This document shows, in pieces, positions 1 to 11,965 of a DNA stretch of 64,000 nt. Numbering within the stretch: the stretch's first letter is position 1; each line of letters begins with the position of its first letter. The DNA is from Thereva unica. Lineage: Eukaryota; Arthropoda; Insecta; Diptera; Therevidae. The notes under the pieces are model-generated. The model had not been told where the DNA came from and ran no database searches. It saw nothing but the letters and a program-made list of their open reading frames with translations. The stretch spans positions 135,744,101 through 135,808,100 of the forward strand of contig OX465283.1 of NCBI GenBank assembly GCA_949987705.1, in the 5' to 3' direction. The position numbers and the translations under genes are program-made.

Positions 1-95
1 CCTGAGAATTTGAAACAGCGAATTCGTCACAAGATTGTCTTACTCGCTTATGAGTTGTGACCCGTCACAACTAAGTTGGCATATTAGTGTTATTT
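1..95. repeat. Dispersed repeat, copy 1 (pairs with 25503-25610)
   Basis: The first ~95 bases match 25503-25610 in the same orientation. Both copies run from a GAGAAT block through CACAAGATT and TTGTGACC to GTCACAACTAA, with a few substitutions and small indels. There is no coding capacity. The left edge lies outside the window, so the full length and class are unknown. It is probably an old interspersed element. Confidence 0.6.
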
Positions 96-3004
96 GCATC
101 ATACACAAAACCAGTTTGAGTTGCGGACCGGGTTAGGGACAGTGTAATTTACCCTATCAAAGCGTTTTGAATTTCAAATGCAGACTAAAAAATTACAGGT
201 CACAAAAAGGTGTTAATCGACTACTACGGTCCGCCGAAAAAACGTATAATTTATTCTGGCCAATGGTTGCCCGCCCTTGCTCTACACTGTAGAGTCTAGA
301 GCATTGTTTCTCAAGCCTGTGTTCGCGACTAGATATAAAGGGAGTCGAAATCTGTCAAAAAAAGTGTTTCTATATGTGGATCGACATTGTTAACACACAA
401 AACGAAATTATTTTCGACCTGTCCCACCTAGGGTGATTCTACATGGGATTGGGTCTATCGCGGGCAAGCCGGCACAACATAGCTTTAGCTTTAAGGCTAA
501 AAAAATAAAAAAAAATATATTAATTAAACAAAACAAATTGTTTTTAATAAGTTTTAAGAATACACACACCCTTCCCAACTTTCATTACTATTCATACCAA
601 TCCGCGTTTTCTTAAGACCTATTTATGTCCATACTTGCTTTGTTACAGCAGAGTTAGCACTGCGATTTGTAATGTAATATTCAAATATACAACGAATGCA
701 TAAGTATAGTAAAAAACTTCAACTTTATCATTAATTTCAATAAAAAATTCAATTTAAGTTTATTTATTTTCAATAAATAAAAAATATGTAGTTCTAATTT
801 CATGCCTGTTATTATTATTGATGGCAAATACAGGTCCTGTCAAAAAAATGAAATCAAATAAAAACGAAAAATGTATAGGAAGAAATACATAACATCAACT
901 CACTGGATATAAAACATACAGACACCTGCCAAATTTTAAAATTGATCAGTCATAAAAATCAGTTAACACAATTCGTCATTACAAGTCAGACCGGATTAAA
1001 GACGTCACAATAGAACGACGAATGACCTAAAAATAAAACAACTACCTCGAAAAAACTTGCACATGGATATAGTTACCCGGATTTAATGAAAACTTCTAAA
1101 TTTAATCAAGAATTATTGTAAAAATAATAAAAATCTTTACACTGTTGTATTACCTACGCTTGGGATTTTCCACGAATTTCGAATCCGTTTAATAAATTTT
1201 ATTTAAATCCCGTAGGTTTTTTTATTATGTATATATATATTTATATTTATTTTTAGACATATTATTATAGTTCCATCATTTTGGGCAACATTTCTTTTGT
1301 ATATAATATAATATACTTAACCTTGTTAATTTTATTGAAAAGTATAAACTTTCACATCGATTTTATTTGAGACATGTTCAAACGTTTTTTTTTTTTTTGT
1401 TTGTATCTTCTTCCTTTGCCTTTTTTGATTCAGTTCAGATTTTTTGAGATTCATTTTGAGTTATAATTCAAAATATAAAAACGTTTTATCTGATGATATT
1501 CCAGACACGCAGGCTTCTCCTGAAAAACTTGATACTGATATCATTTTACGATCAATTATTCAAATTGAGTACATCATCGCCAGCTCCACCTTTCTCTTGA
1601 GCAATTCGAAATAAATTTAAATAAAAAGCATAAATCTGACGCTAATCCGATTTCTGCATTCGATCGAGTAAGTAAATAAATAAAAAAAATCGATTTTTTT
1701 CAATCGTTCTAAAATGTTAATTTTTTATTTTAGTTGCATGACCAGAAACACTTTTTTTGACCATAATCGAATTTGAAAATGATGTTCGATGCAAAACTTC
1801 CGTTGCGCAATAAATAGAAGCGCGAATTATTGCTGAATGCCGTTCCAACGTAAGTTTACCTGTTCATCTTGTTTCTAGATTAGAATCACCCAATGACCTT
1901 CTTTTAGCTGCATATTCACAGGTAATTATTAATTAGAGTTTAGTGAACCCGCATTGTTTATTCTTTGAATAACTTAAATAAATACTCACGAAAGAAAACT
2001 TATGAAGAGCCTCCTCGAAACAGAAAAAAAGGCGAGACGTAAATTTGTGATATCGATATATTTTGCGATGATCTTGATATTTATTTTATTAAGATTTTTT
2101 ATTTTTTTTTATAGCTGTTTTTCGACACGTGATCTTTGGGGATATATGTACATATCCTATTTAGACCAAACCAGCAGGGGGCACGCAAAGTTATGCTAAG
2201 TTGTAAACAATTCCAAATATTTTTTTTTATTAATATTTTTCTTGGACAGAGCAGTCAAGTGACTGGATTTCAACTTGTCTACTTGAGAAATGTACTTTGC
2301 ACCTGGAAAGATGCCTTTTGTTGTATTTACATACATATGTCAAATAATGACACAAACAGGATTTTATAGAATGAAAGAGGTATAGTTATTATACTCGTAG
2401 GTTTCCCCTAGAAGATATTAGCCATTTAAAATTGAGACAAGTAAAAAATATTTGAAAGAATTTTTACAAACTTGTCAGATCAGATATGAAATCAAAGTCC
2501 CAAATTGTATGTAAATGAGGCAAATTCCGAGGACTAAAAATTGTTTTTGACTTGAAATCTCTCCCGCGAAAGCACGTTCGACAAAAAAGAAAGAAAGGAA
2601 GTATGCATTCCACTTGGGCATTAAGAAATTTATATTTACAACAAATTAGGAGATTATCACATTTCTATGAATATTTAATAGAAAATTGTCCGATGTTTAC
2701 AAGTTATGTGTCGGAACACATCCTTGTATAAAATTGTTTTTGACCTCTTCTTTTAAATCTGTACATTTACTTTTTTTATGGGGACGTCTAAGCTTAGGAG
2801 TAGTGCTTTATGCTACCATACGTTGTAACCGTCATGGTGGAATGTCTAATAGTAAGCTTGTTTCGAAGGAAGGAATAGAGAACAGGATTAGATAATAAGA
2901 GTCTGGAGGAGGTGATGGGCCTTATGTTTAAACTCCAAAGTTCGAACCAAAGAGAGAATTTTACACGAAGCCAATTGAGGTAATAAAAATGAAAACAAAA
3001 TTGC
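96..3004. other. AT-rich stretch without recognisable genes
   Basis: Short open frames exist but none has a domain or composition that suggests coding. The sequence is rich in A/T homopolymers, with a short TA repeat near 1228-1250. I see nothing that identifies a gene, RNA or complete transposon. Confidence 0.6.
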
Positions 3005-3275
3005 TGTAACGGGGCTTCGATTTCGAGTTAGTGGGGACAAAGTTTGTAATGGTGTTTCGTTCGGTTCGTTCTCTAACCTCCTTTTTTAAGGGAGGGTTGC
3101 CGGGGGCTCTCGAGTTGTCCAGGGTCGTGTGAGAACAAACACCTTCTTACAAAATAAAATTTATTTATTCAATTAAATATGGTTCTTATATACTAACAAT
3201 TTCGGTATCTTAAATCTAAGTAACGGCTTACAATATCTGGTTACATGTTTACATAGTGTGGGTAGTCTATCTACA

Positions 3276-3680
3276 AAGCTAACTACGGGTTATATCTAGG
3301 TGTAAGATTTTACTAGTATATTGCTGAGTAATTATCTACTCGCTAACTAAGGGTCACATCTAGGTATAAGTTTTCACTAGTATATTGCTGGGTAGTTATC
3401 TACTCACTACTATAAGCTACATGTGCGAAAGCTGGGTTCGGTGGAACTACTGGTGTACCCTACTGGGGTCTATATGTGTAAAGCGGAATTCGGTATATAG
3501 TCGGTCGGTGTATCGGCCAAATGTGTACATAGTGTGGGAAAGTATGTCTACATAGCTAACTACGGGTTATATCTAGGTGTAAGATTTTACTAGTATATGG
3601 CTAAGCAGCTAACTACGGGTTACACCTAGGTATAAGAGTTTTACTAGTATATTGCTAAGCAGTCATCTACTCACTACTAT
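3276..3680. repeat. Four degenerate ~50-60 bp subrepeats inside the LTR
   Basis: The module GCTAACTA(C/A)GGG followed by ATCTAGGT(G/A)TAAG and ACTAGTATATTGCT occurs near 3280, 3341, 3557 and 3608. Copies 1-2 and 3-4 are adjacent. An unrelated ~150-bp spacer separates the pairs. The copies differ by substitutions, so the amplification is not recent. Confidence 0.7.
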
Positions 3681-3719
3681 AAACTACATGTACCTAATGT
3701 GTGTAGGGTGTGTAGGTCT

Positions 3720-4020
3720 GCCGTGCCGGATCGTACACCTCGACACGGTCTAGGAATCGCTACCTCGGCACATTGTCGGATCGTACACCTCGACGAGGCC
3801 TCGGAAACATTCCTCGGGTAGTGTGTATTGTGCGTAGTGTGTGTGTGTGTGTTATGTGTAGGGTGTGTAGGTCTGACCGTGCCGGATCGTACACCTCGAC
3901 ACGGTCTAGGAATCGCTACCTCGGCACATTGTCGGGCCGTACACCTCGACAAGGCCTCGGAAACATTCCTGAGGGCAAAAGTATGACCGTGCCGGATCGT
4001 ACACCGCGACACGGTCTAGG
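3720..4020. repeat. GC-rich tandem subrepeats inside the LTR
   Basis: Five copies of a core GATCGTACACCTCGAC (one GGCCGTACACC, one CACCGCGAC variant) lie near 3728, 3778, 3893, 3942 and 3997. They belong to a larger unit containing CACGGTCTAGGAATCGC and GCCTCGGAAACATTCC. The unit recurs after about 165 bp, separated by a TG-rich microsatellite (3830-3855). Open frames across it on both strands are products of the repeat, not genes. Confidence 0.75.
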
Positions 4021-4260
4021 ACCAGAGAGGGTGACCTCTCCGGAACGAGCCTGAGTAAAGACTGAATTTTGTCCTGGTGAAGCGGTTTATTTTATACCGA
4101 AGTGAACTGTCATAGGATAATCGCCCAGCCTGCTGGGTCCTGGGTGAATATTTTATTTTCCTAAATCTTGTTTAAGGGAATTTCCCCGCCTACTGAGTAA
4201 AATATATCTTTTTTATGTTCGTGGAGTGAAATTCTTTGTAACGAAACATGGTTCGTTACA

Positions 4261-5280
4261 AGTTGCACTGTTATGCCTCCTGAAACAAGTGAATCCCGCC
4301 AGCAGCCGGTGAACAAGGAAGTGTACCGTTCGCTTCACGAACACCTGGCTTAAGTGGAACTTTGGTACCTTGATGCGTTATTAGGGCTACTTTTAATACC
4401 ATTCATTCTCATGACCACTAGGCTTGCTACGGTTTACAGACCCACTTTGTAGCATTCAAGAACTATACTACTGCTAAATAAAATGTTCCTGGCCCTGGCT
4501 AGTGCCAGATAATTGCACTCGAAGTGCACAGCAGCTTTTTTTTTATTTGGATCGTTGCAGCTACGACATGATATGTTTAGCCAGTATGCCAATGCTCCTA
4601 CCCGAGGATGGATGCCACTCCACTGGGATGGATGGATGGAAATTGACACACTCTAAATAACTTTAAAAATCGATAGAGGGATGAATTGCAAGCAAACAAT
4701 GTTCTTTGAAGGTTTTCCTTTAAACCAATATTTTTGAGTTATTCGCGGAAATTTTTGATTTTTAATCTGAAAAATGTACAATGTTTTAGAGCGGGTTTTC
4801 ACGTATAACTTAAAAACCTTACATTTTAAAAAGCTTTTGGAGTGACGAATCGACTGCTGTTTCTATTTCTGTAGATGAAATATAACTCGAGCTATGAGTC
4901 GTTAAAGATTACCTTTTTGCTCACCGAAAACTGTATTCGAACCGTTCGACGTTAAATAAGGAAAAACGATGAATTTTTGGAGAAAAACTTATTAGACCTT
5001 ATTTAAAGTGCTTGAAAAGACATTTAAGATTAGCTTTGGCAAAATTCATTAGCATTAAAGCTTATTCAGTTATGATGAGAATAATATGGTTGCCTCCTTT
5101 TTTCGGCAAAAAAGCAAAAGTAAAACCAATATCTTCACGGCTAGAATTGAAAGTAAAACGAAATCCATGTACCGCCGCTATCTTGGAACCGCCATCTTGT
5201 TTTTTTTTATAAAATGGTCAGATCCCATTTTTTGCTTTGTTATTCTCAAGTTTTCTCTTATTCCTTTTATTTAGGAAATA
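4261..5280. other. Unannotated stretch
   Basis: There is no recognisable coding sequence. A GGATGGATGGATGG microsatellite lies at 4627-4640. Around 5170-5205 there is a CCGCCATCTTG-type phrase of the sort also seen near 34.9 kb. Nothing else can be supported. Confidence 0.5.
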
Positions 5281-5480
5281 TTTTTTTGGTGAAAACAATA
5301 AGTGAAATTTTATTATTGAATTAATGCTGTTGAATAAGTATTCTAATAAATGTACTTCAGCAATTTGTGTAAAAATTAATAACTAAAACTGAAAAATTAT
5401 TGGTTGGATTTCAGCAATATAGCGATAATATTGATGCCATGGGTCATGAAAGCTTCAGGAGCTTGCCAAGAGCTTTAAAC
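5281..5480. repeat. Dispersed repeat, copy 1 (pairs with 60645-60824)
   Basis: About 200 bp align in direct orientation with 60645-60824. They share a T-run then GGTGAAAACAATAA, GAAATTTTATTATTGAATT, TTTGTGTAAAAATTAAT, and at the right GAAAGCTTCAGGAGCTT followed by CCAAGAGCTT. Similarity is interrupted by indels. There is no open frame. It is an old interspersed element of unknown class. Confidence 0.75.
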
Positions 5481-6238
5481 TCTAAAAATAGCTTGCCGTT
5501 AGGGGCTTTTCTACACAAGAAATTAGGGGGTGTAAGTACGAAGCACTCAATTTTAGTAATAAGGGCTGTCCTGGAAATAGTTTCCGATTTCAAAACGCCC
5601 TATCGGTTAAACTGTTACGACTCGCCCCCCCCAATACAATTTTTGTTCGTCTATCCAAAATGTATCCATACCCAGCCGTTTTGTAAGTTTATGCAATACA
5701 CCCTGTATAACACGATTTTTTCGACCAATACTTCTTACTTTTTATATTTTCACAATTTATCTGAGTGAATTTCGTCATACAGAGTGGTTTTTAAAGGTTG
5801 ACACATTTAAATTGATCATAAATTACATTTCAGTTTATCAAGGAAGTTTATTTTACATCTTTAAACATGATTTAATCGAAGCATTGCTTAAATGTACGGT
5901 TTTTAAATATTTTGTCAAAAGGGGTAGTTTTCACCCCCTAAAAATAAAAAGTACACGTCAGGAACATATAAATTTTGAAGAGGAGGGTTTAAACTTAATT
6001 ATTTAATTTCATAAAAATCGGTGTTGTCCGAAAGAATTCGGAAGTAATAATCTGTGATCATCGCCATCCACTGGACATTATAGTCACAGAGGATATCAGT
6101 TTTTGTTGTAGGACGACCATGCTCTTTTGGCCGTTTGGCATATTCTTAATCCTTTCCATCCTTCAGTGGATAAAGATAGCAAGTCTTGTCTTTTAACCGT
6201 ATTGATATGGAGATCTATCTCTTCCCCTATACTACATT
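5481..6238. other. Unannotated stretch
   Basis: There is no supported gene. The phrase ACACCCTGTATAA at 5699-5711 is of a kind often found in insect interspersed repeats, which is general knowledge and not a classification. Confidence 0.45.
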
Positions 6239-6261
6239 CAATTTGACCGTGTATGGGGGCT
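6239..6261. repeat. Fragment of the MITE end seen at 9376-9530
   Basis: The block CAATTTGACCGTGTATG followed by GGGGCT matches the right terminus of the MITE at 9376-9530 (CAATTTGACCGTGTATG then AGGGCCC). Some similarity continues leftwards (TACATTCAATTT versus TATCTACAATTT). The other terminus is not visible nearby, so this is a fragment. Confidence 0.55.
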
Positions 6262-8810
6262 CGTGGTTCGATTATACTCCCGACATATTTCGTGGTCTTT
6301 CCACGTGTTCCCCTTACATAACATTCCTTCATCTATGTTTTCCCAGTTTACGGGAGCTGGAAGTTTTGGCGTTAGCAGTTCTTTCCCTATTCTCTCTACT
6401 ATCTTTTCGACCGACATTGCACTCAATGATATATACAAGTACAACCAGCGTCAGTATAAAAGGTGATGCAAAAAAAGAAAAACAACGGAAATATTTTTGA
6501 AGAATGAAGACAACTAGCATGGGATGAGAGCGGGAAGAGTGTAAACAAGAAGGACCATAACAGTGCGACTCGAAATCAATATCTTTGTTATATGTAGAAA
6601 TCGGATGTCTTAACCTCTACATTTCCTAGGTCAACTGTTTTCTTAATATTGTTCTTTTTTGCAGAAGCCATAACCATAATTAATAAATTTATAAGATGAA
6701 ATAGGATTATCTACTCTTTAATAAAACTTCAAACCTACGTAAATGAGTGACTCACATCAACCGATAGGGGCAGTAATCATCTGCTCATTTCTCCTATCAT
6801 GTTTTATTGTGGAACTTTTCTTTTATCAGATTGTTATTGCAGAAAAAACGTGAGTCATCTATTGCAGAAAAAAAGGCAATGGCAGATTATGGTAAGCAAC
6901 CAAATTCGTCCGCCAAAATTGGGTTACATAAAAAAATTGAATCAGACTAAAACAGAAATTTTGCTTTCAAAATGGCAAAAATATTGTTGGAAATAATGAC
7001 GAATAGATTTTATTGTTATTGTTCATTGTTGTTTTGTTTTAAATGAAAATTTGAAGGAATTTATGAAATTAGTTAATGTTAAACTGTATTTTTCCACTAA
7101 ATTAAAAATAGGTGATCTTTATATTGTGTGTGACATTTTAGTGGAAGATTTTTAGAAATTGTGGGTCAAAGGTTTAAAAGCCTCATAACTACAGATATAA
7201 CATTTATTAAATTGGTAAAATTTACTTTCTCCCAATTAAGAAATCATTTACACAAACAACAATATCCATTTAATTTGAAAATCATCCAAATAGGGAAAAA
7301 TTATAAAGAATAGTGAAAAAAAAAAACTAAACAACAATATAAAGAAAGATCACAAATCCTAAATCGGAAGTGATAGAGCCATTGAAGTGCACAATAACCG
7401 CGAGTAATGCAATCAACCAAGTAAAATGACGCTGCGATTCAGAATACGAATCTGACTGGCCTCACGTCAGCCAATTGAAATTCACTCATCGTACTGAGAA
7501 ATACGGAAAAATTTCGTTCGATCTCTACGCTCAGACATCGAGTTTCCATTCTTCATTTGAAATCGACAAACGAAGTCACATTTCGTAATTTTTATTACCA
7601 ATAATTGAACAAGCGGAATACCAGAATTTTAATAAAATAACAATGGCAATATTTCGTGAGTTACAACATGTCTCTTTACTGGTTAATGACTTTCTGCAGG
7701 AGTTTGGTTTAGATAGTTTCTTTAGGAGTATTATTTTAGCAATTTAAATATGTGTTGGAGAGAAGGAGATTTGTTATTCAAAAAGGGTCTGTTAAAAATT
7801 TAAATTTTTTTAAGTAAGAAGCAATCACTTTAATATGAAATTGGTGATTGCATCGTTTTGTGTAAATTTAGTAATTTACAACCGAAATGAGGAAGCCGGG
7901 ATAAGTAGCATGTACCCGTAATCAGACCAAAGTCAAGTTCATTGCAATTGCGCGCTGCACGTTCGAGCGACATGAAATGTATTCGAAAAATAAGTGGTAA
8001 TTATTGCCACTTTAGCTGGCTTAATCGGTTGTAAATACATTTTAAAACTTGTTGTAATTTGAATAGCTTCAATTGTTACCACAATCTATGGAAGGTTTTA
8101 GAAGTAGGTACTATGACCAGATTTACAATACCTAATCAGTTATTCCAAGTATAGAGCTCTGACGCCACAATTTTTGTATGAGTAACGAATTTCTACTTTT
8201 ATGTAAGTTGATTTTCAAATTACAGGAAAAAATATTGTAATTGGTTAAAAGTGATTTTGCTATTGCAGAATTTTGTATTTGCTAACAAAGAGTGGGAGAG
8301 AGATAGAGCTAATAATAAATATAGAAAACAATCGGATTAATATGTTTTATCATTTTATTTTTTACGTTGATATAAAATTCATTGTGTGCGATTTTTTTGC
8401 GGAATTCCGGTTGATGTAAAAGTAAAACTCACTTCCCAAAAAAAACTCCTCCAATCGAATGTTGTTACAAGGAAAATAATAAAAATGAAGAAAATAAAAT
8501 ATTTTTTTATTAAAAGCAAGTCATCAACTTGACAATGACATTTTTGTAGGCAATTATCAACGCGGTTTTCTTGTTTTTCGTGTTTTTTTTTCATTGTTTG
8601 TATCAAAAAATTGAAGAATTCTTTAATAATAAATACACAGGTGATTTTTTTCTTAATTTAAGCTTGTATTGTACAGTTAAAAATTGTAGGTGTGTTTACT
8701 TTGATGTAGTGGAACCTAGAATGTGAATCAAAGTAATTTTAAGATATTGCAGACAAATTTTTGAGTTTTTGGAAATAAAATGGATGCCTTTTCATCCATT
8801 TAAATATCGG
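6262..8810. other. AT-rich stretch without recognisable genes
   Basis: Only short, low-complexity frames are present. Unique-looking, moderately complex sequence lies at about 7370-7600 (with CTCACGTCAGCC). I find no motif that establishes a promoter or RNA there. Confidence 0.5.
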
Positions 8811-8814
8811 CATA

Positions 8815-8990
8815 AGAAATTAGTAGTCGTCTGGCTACCATCGCAGAGGTCCCGGGTTCGAAACCCGTCAGGGCCATCGTCCTTCGCCTTTTCCACTTTC
8901 CCCACCTACATAACTTTGCTTCTTTATTCTTCCCTCGGGGTCGCGATAGTAATGGTTGGGAATAAGTAGAATAAAGAAAATAACGGAGCT
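8815..8990 (+). repeat. tRNA-derived SINE, 5' part degenerate
   Basis: A Pol III B-box-like core GGGTTCGAAACCC lies at 8853-8865, preceded by an anticodon-arm-like segment. The downstream body TTCGCCTTTTCC...CTACATAAC..TTTGCTTCT resembles the body of the copy at 10253. The part upstream of the B box cannot fold as a complete tRNA and I do not see a clean A box, so this is a SINE copy and not a tRNA gene. Orientation is taken from the B box. The 3' boundary is uncertain. Confidence 0.6.
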
Positions 8991-9375
8991 TGGTTGTGAC
9001 AAATCCTTCCTTGACTATTCTATCTCTCTTCACCATCTTCTGGCTAGAGCTGCACTCTACACGAAAAAAATAGATTGTCGACAGTACAAAGGCTCTTTCC
9101 CTCAGACTCTAGTCTTTCACATAAAAAAACAAGGAACAGCAGTTGTAGAATTGTTAATCTATTGGTAGATAGACTTTGTAAACTTGGGTATACATCCTGT
9201 ATAAAATAATAAATGACCAAAGAAACGATTTCAATCCTAGAATGTGCAAAAATAGAATGGGAAGATCTTGAGTACCAAAGATCTAATTCTAACTTGATGG
9301 TGTGTGAACATTGAAGCATAGCAGAAAGCGTGGAACTAGGTACTAGTAGAACTCGTGGGAGAGATGCCTACATTA

Positions 9376-9530
9376 AGGCCCCCATGAACGGTTAAATTGG
9401 ATGTATATCCAGATTTTAATCAAACCCATTGGCGGGGCGAGTTTTGATCGGCCGACCTGCTCACAATCGATAGTTTTGGTTATACATCCGCACTTCGATG
9501 TATCTACAATTTGACCGTGTATGAGGGCCC
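9376..9530. mobile_element. Small MITE with imperfect inverted ends
   Basis: The left end AGGCCCCCATGAACGGT then TAAATTG mirrors the right end, whose reverse complement reads GGGCCCTCATACACGGT then CAAATTG. The element is about 155 bp and non-coding. No clear target duplication is visible. A second partial copy is at 6239-6261. AGGCCC-type ends would fit a Harbinger-like MITE but this is only a suggestion. Confidence 0.5.
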
Positions 9531-9654
9531 TCCTGATTAAAAATAATTTAGTGGTTAATTTTCTTACTAGCACGCACGCGCCTGCAGCTAGCAGGCATAG
9601 AATGGTCACCAAGGTCCCTTTTCTTCGTCCTATAAAATTTTTAAAAGGTTTTCC

Positions 9655-9945
9655 TGTATGCCTGTGGTGAGAGGGTGCATGCCTGTGGCGGAATTCAACG
9701 GCGCAATAGGTATGACTAGGCAAGGAGATACCATGTCGTGCTTACTATTTAACTTAATTGTGGAAAAAGTGATAAGATATGTAGGAACTAATAGATCTGG
9801 TAGTATTTTCAACAAGTCGGTACAACTATTGGCATACGCTAACGATACTCTAATACACAGAATACACAGATACACAGAAATCTGGGCTAGCAATTAATGA
9901 AGAGAAAACGAAAGACATACATCCACCATGTGTGTAATGAATTAT
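9655..9945 (+). pseudogene. LINE reverse transcriptase fragment
   Basis: A plus-strand frame reads MTRQGDTMSCLLFNLIVEK, then LAYANDTL, then after a frame change LAINEEKTKD. These match the order of RT palm motifs in insect LINEs: the RQGD..S..LFN block, the catalytic YADD box, and the IN..KTK block. The catalytic box here is YAND, so the first catalytic aspartate is lost. Only about 95 residues survive and both flanks are unrelated, so it is a dead fragment. Confidence 0.75.
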
Positions 9946-10252
9946 CTTACCCAAAAGACGATAGTTACAGAACGTGCCTTTTACCACGTGAACTTTAACA
10001 GTTTTTATTAGGATAAAAAGGCTGTGTTTCAAGTTCCATCAACTATTGCAATCACTCCATCTTGTCGCATCTTATCACATATGTCCCATATTCCATCATT
10101 TTTTGTCGGATTCGAATAATTGTCCATCAATAATTAGGGTTAATTTCAATCACTGATTTCTGATTACTGATTGTGAAACTTGAAACCCACCCAAACCTGT
10201 GAACATAAGATTATGTTGAAAAAATAGTATGGTTTCAATAGAAGGATGGAAG

Positions 10253-10345
10253 TAGCCAAGGGGTTAAGGCCCCCTACGTCTTACATGTCCGTGGTTCGCC
10301 TTTCAATTTTTCCTACTTAGATAATTTTCCTTCTGGCTTTTTAGA
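10253..10345 (+). repeat. tRNA-derived SINE copy
   Basis: An A-box-like GTAGCCAAGGGGTTAAGGC is followed about 25 bp later by a B-box-like GTGGTTCG. The body TTCGCCTTTCAATTTTTCC, CTACTTAGATAATTTTCC resembles the SINE body at 8873. Relative to that copy about 20 bp after the B box are missing. It is too short and broken to be a tRNA gene. Confidence 0.65.
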
Positions 10346-10861
10346 TTTGTTTTGTGCTTGAAATAACTTACTAAAAAGTTTAAAAAGAGAGAAATTGGAC
10401 ATTCTAAACAGGAACATGAATGGATACATAGCATACTTCAGTTAAATCTTAAAATAACATGATAACTATTGTGGTCAAACTAAGGGATTCCCAGATCGCC
10501 TATAATAAAATCCATAAGATTTTCCACGAAATGAAAGCTGAAGACTTCGGGTTTTTAGTTTTTTCTTGCAAATAAAATTCCGAAAACAAAGGTAAAAACC
10601 CACAGTGAATTTGATGCTATGGAATTTCATAAGTTTCACGATTTCACGTTAAAAAGAAAGTTAGCATTTTATAAATAAAATGCGCTAAAAAATAAAACAA
10701 AACATTTTCTTTGGCAAGAAAAGTTTCATTGCAAAACATCAAACGCTTGAACTTAGGCTCTCTTAAAATTGAATGTGTATTAACAATTTTAAAATTATAT
10801 TATATCGTTAGGCTTTGAATGTTTGAGCTCTTATCAAGGAATTGTGTAAATTTACAGCATT
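10346..10861. other. Unannotated AT-rich stretch
   Basis: There are no supported features. The stretch separates the SINE from the Harbinger remnant and may include decayed 3' sequence of that element. Confidence 0.4.
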
Positions 10862-11465
10862 TCAAGTGCCGGATATATGAATCGTTTTGAAATTTTGCAA
10901 CATTGTGCAACACGCAACAAGCCAAATTGTCTTAGGAACACTTTCGGTGGACAATCTCACTCTCAATTGGGCGAGGGTCACCAAAACGGCGAAAATGTCG
11001 TGTCCAGCACGCTTTGAATTGTTTGAACATTTAAGCGTAATGGAGGTGCTAGAGCAGGAAATCATCTCCTCCATACTCTCGTGGGTCGAAGACAGATCCC
11101 GGCCACAGAACATCTACACTTGTAAATTGTTCTTGTCCATTTACGCACCTATACATTTAATGAAAAAAAAAACCTCTACAATCTATGTATTCATTCCCGT
11201 GAAAATGTGGCTTTAATATTTGAATATGAGTGCAATATTCTTCTGCTTCTCTCAATTCCTCAAAGGTGGTTAAAAATTTAATCCATTCCCTTGCCTTCGA
11301 AGAAATAGCACAACATTCTTCTGCTGCTTTTCTACGAACGCCAAAATCCTCCCCGACTCCAACTTGAAATTCGGCGTCCCCTACATATCTTAGGAGTTTC
11401 TCCAGCATCATCTGATAAGAAATACTTAACTCTTGCACGTTATCGAATACAAATCGGTGCAATGA
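10862..11465 (-). pseudogene. Harbinger (HARBI1-like) transposase remnant
   Basis: On the minus strand the right part reads FQVGVGEDFGV, EWIKFLTTFEELREAEE and CTHIQILKPHFHGNEYI. The left part reads VRLSTESVPKTI and CC..LQNF. These correspond in order to the helix-turn-helix region, the D(C/G)THI.I..P catalytic segment and the C-terminal ESIPKTIVACCVLHN block of PIF/Harbinger transposases. The link between AEE and CTHIQ is deleted, the middle of the DDE domain is missing and the frame changes, so it is inactive. Repeat sequence at 11535-11660 just upstream may belong to its terminal region. Confidence 0.8.
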
Positions 11466-11534
11466 TTATCACCTGTTGCCTTTGTAAACTTTCCTTTAAC
11501 GTATATTTATGTTTTTTTAAATTTAATGACATAT

Positions 11535-11660
11535 CTCTTTAATCCCGAAATTTCCCATGAATGAACCAAATTTCCCATGAGTGAATTGTATTTGACTGAG
11601 GGAATTTTTACTGAATTGAGTGTTCACTTTTAACGAAACACTACACTCAGAAGTGAGTGC
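11535..11660. repeat. Repeat with TTTCCCATGAATGA / TGAGTGTTCACTT motifs
   Basis: Twofold TTTCCCATGA(A/G)TGAA and then TTGACTGAGGGA, TGAGTGTTCACTT and CACTCAGAAGTG. In reverse orientation it matches 31400-31503, which carries CACTCATGGGAAATTTTCG and CTTCTGAGTGGAGTG. It lies next to the Harbinger transposase remnant, so it may be subterminal sequence of that family. That link is inference. Confidence 0.6.
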
Positions 11661-11965
11661 GTTAAGCGTTTTTAATTTTATTCACATTTCTTCCCAGCAA
11701 TGTCTCACCAGATATGCATGCCAATCCATCGTTCAAAAATTAGCAGGTGGGCAAAGACTAACTGAATATCGATTTGAACGATCGCTCCTACTACTATATC
11801 ATCCATTATTAAGAATCGTCACTGCACGTGAAATGTTCGTCTCTTTCGTGAATGAAAAGCAGCTGCTACTGACGTAGATTATGTTCCAGATTGAACATTT
11901 AACACCCATTTTTAGTCTACTTTAGTCTTACAAAATGTGCACTATAGTCAAGTAATTTATCTATA
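11661..11965. other. Unannotated stretch
   Basis: There is one open frame of about 85 codons (11620-11877, plus) without recognisable domains. It overlaps the repeat at its start and I do not regard it as a gene. Confidence 0.4.

Larger units (their letters stand above)
3005..4260. mobile_element. Probable solo LTR of a Gypsy-like retrotransposon
   Basis: The 1,256-bp block begins TGTAACGG and ends TTCGTTACA, so its ends form a TGTAACG/CGTTACA inverted repeat of the kind common in insect LTR elements. The flanks are AATTGC on the left and AGTTGC on the right, a possible 6-bp target duplication with one mismatch. There is no gag or pol sequence and no second LTR in the window, so it reads as a solo LTR. 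Two sets of internal subrepeats make up much of it. A short hairpin (TGTAACGAA / TTCGTTACA) sits at the right end. The Gypsy assignment is inference from the ends only; a TIR element with 7-bp ends is the alternative. Confidence 0.5.

Noticed and set aside
3677..4054. Open frames of ~93-111 codons on both strands
   Set aside because: They run through GC-rich tandem subrepeats of the LTR and repeat the same peptide phrases; they are by-products of the repeat.
8830..8880. tRNA gene suggested by GGGTTCGAAACCC
   Set aside because: There is no complete cloverleaf or clean A box, and the downstream body resembles other SINE copies in the window.
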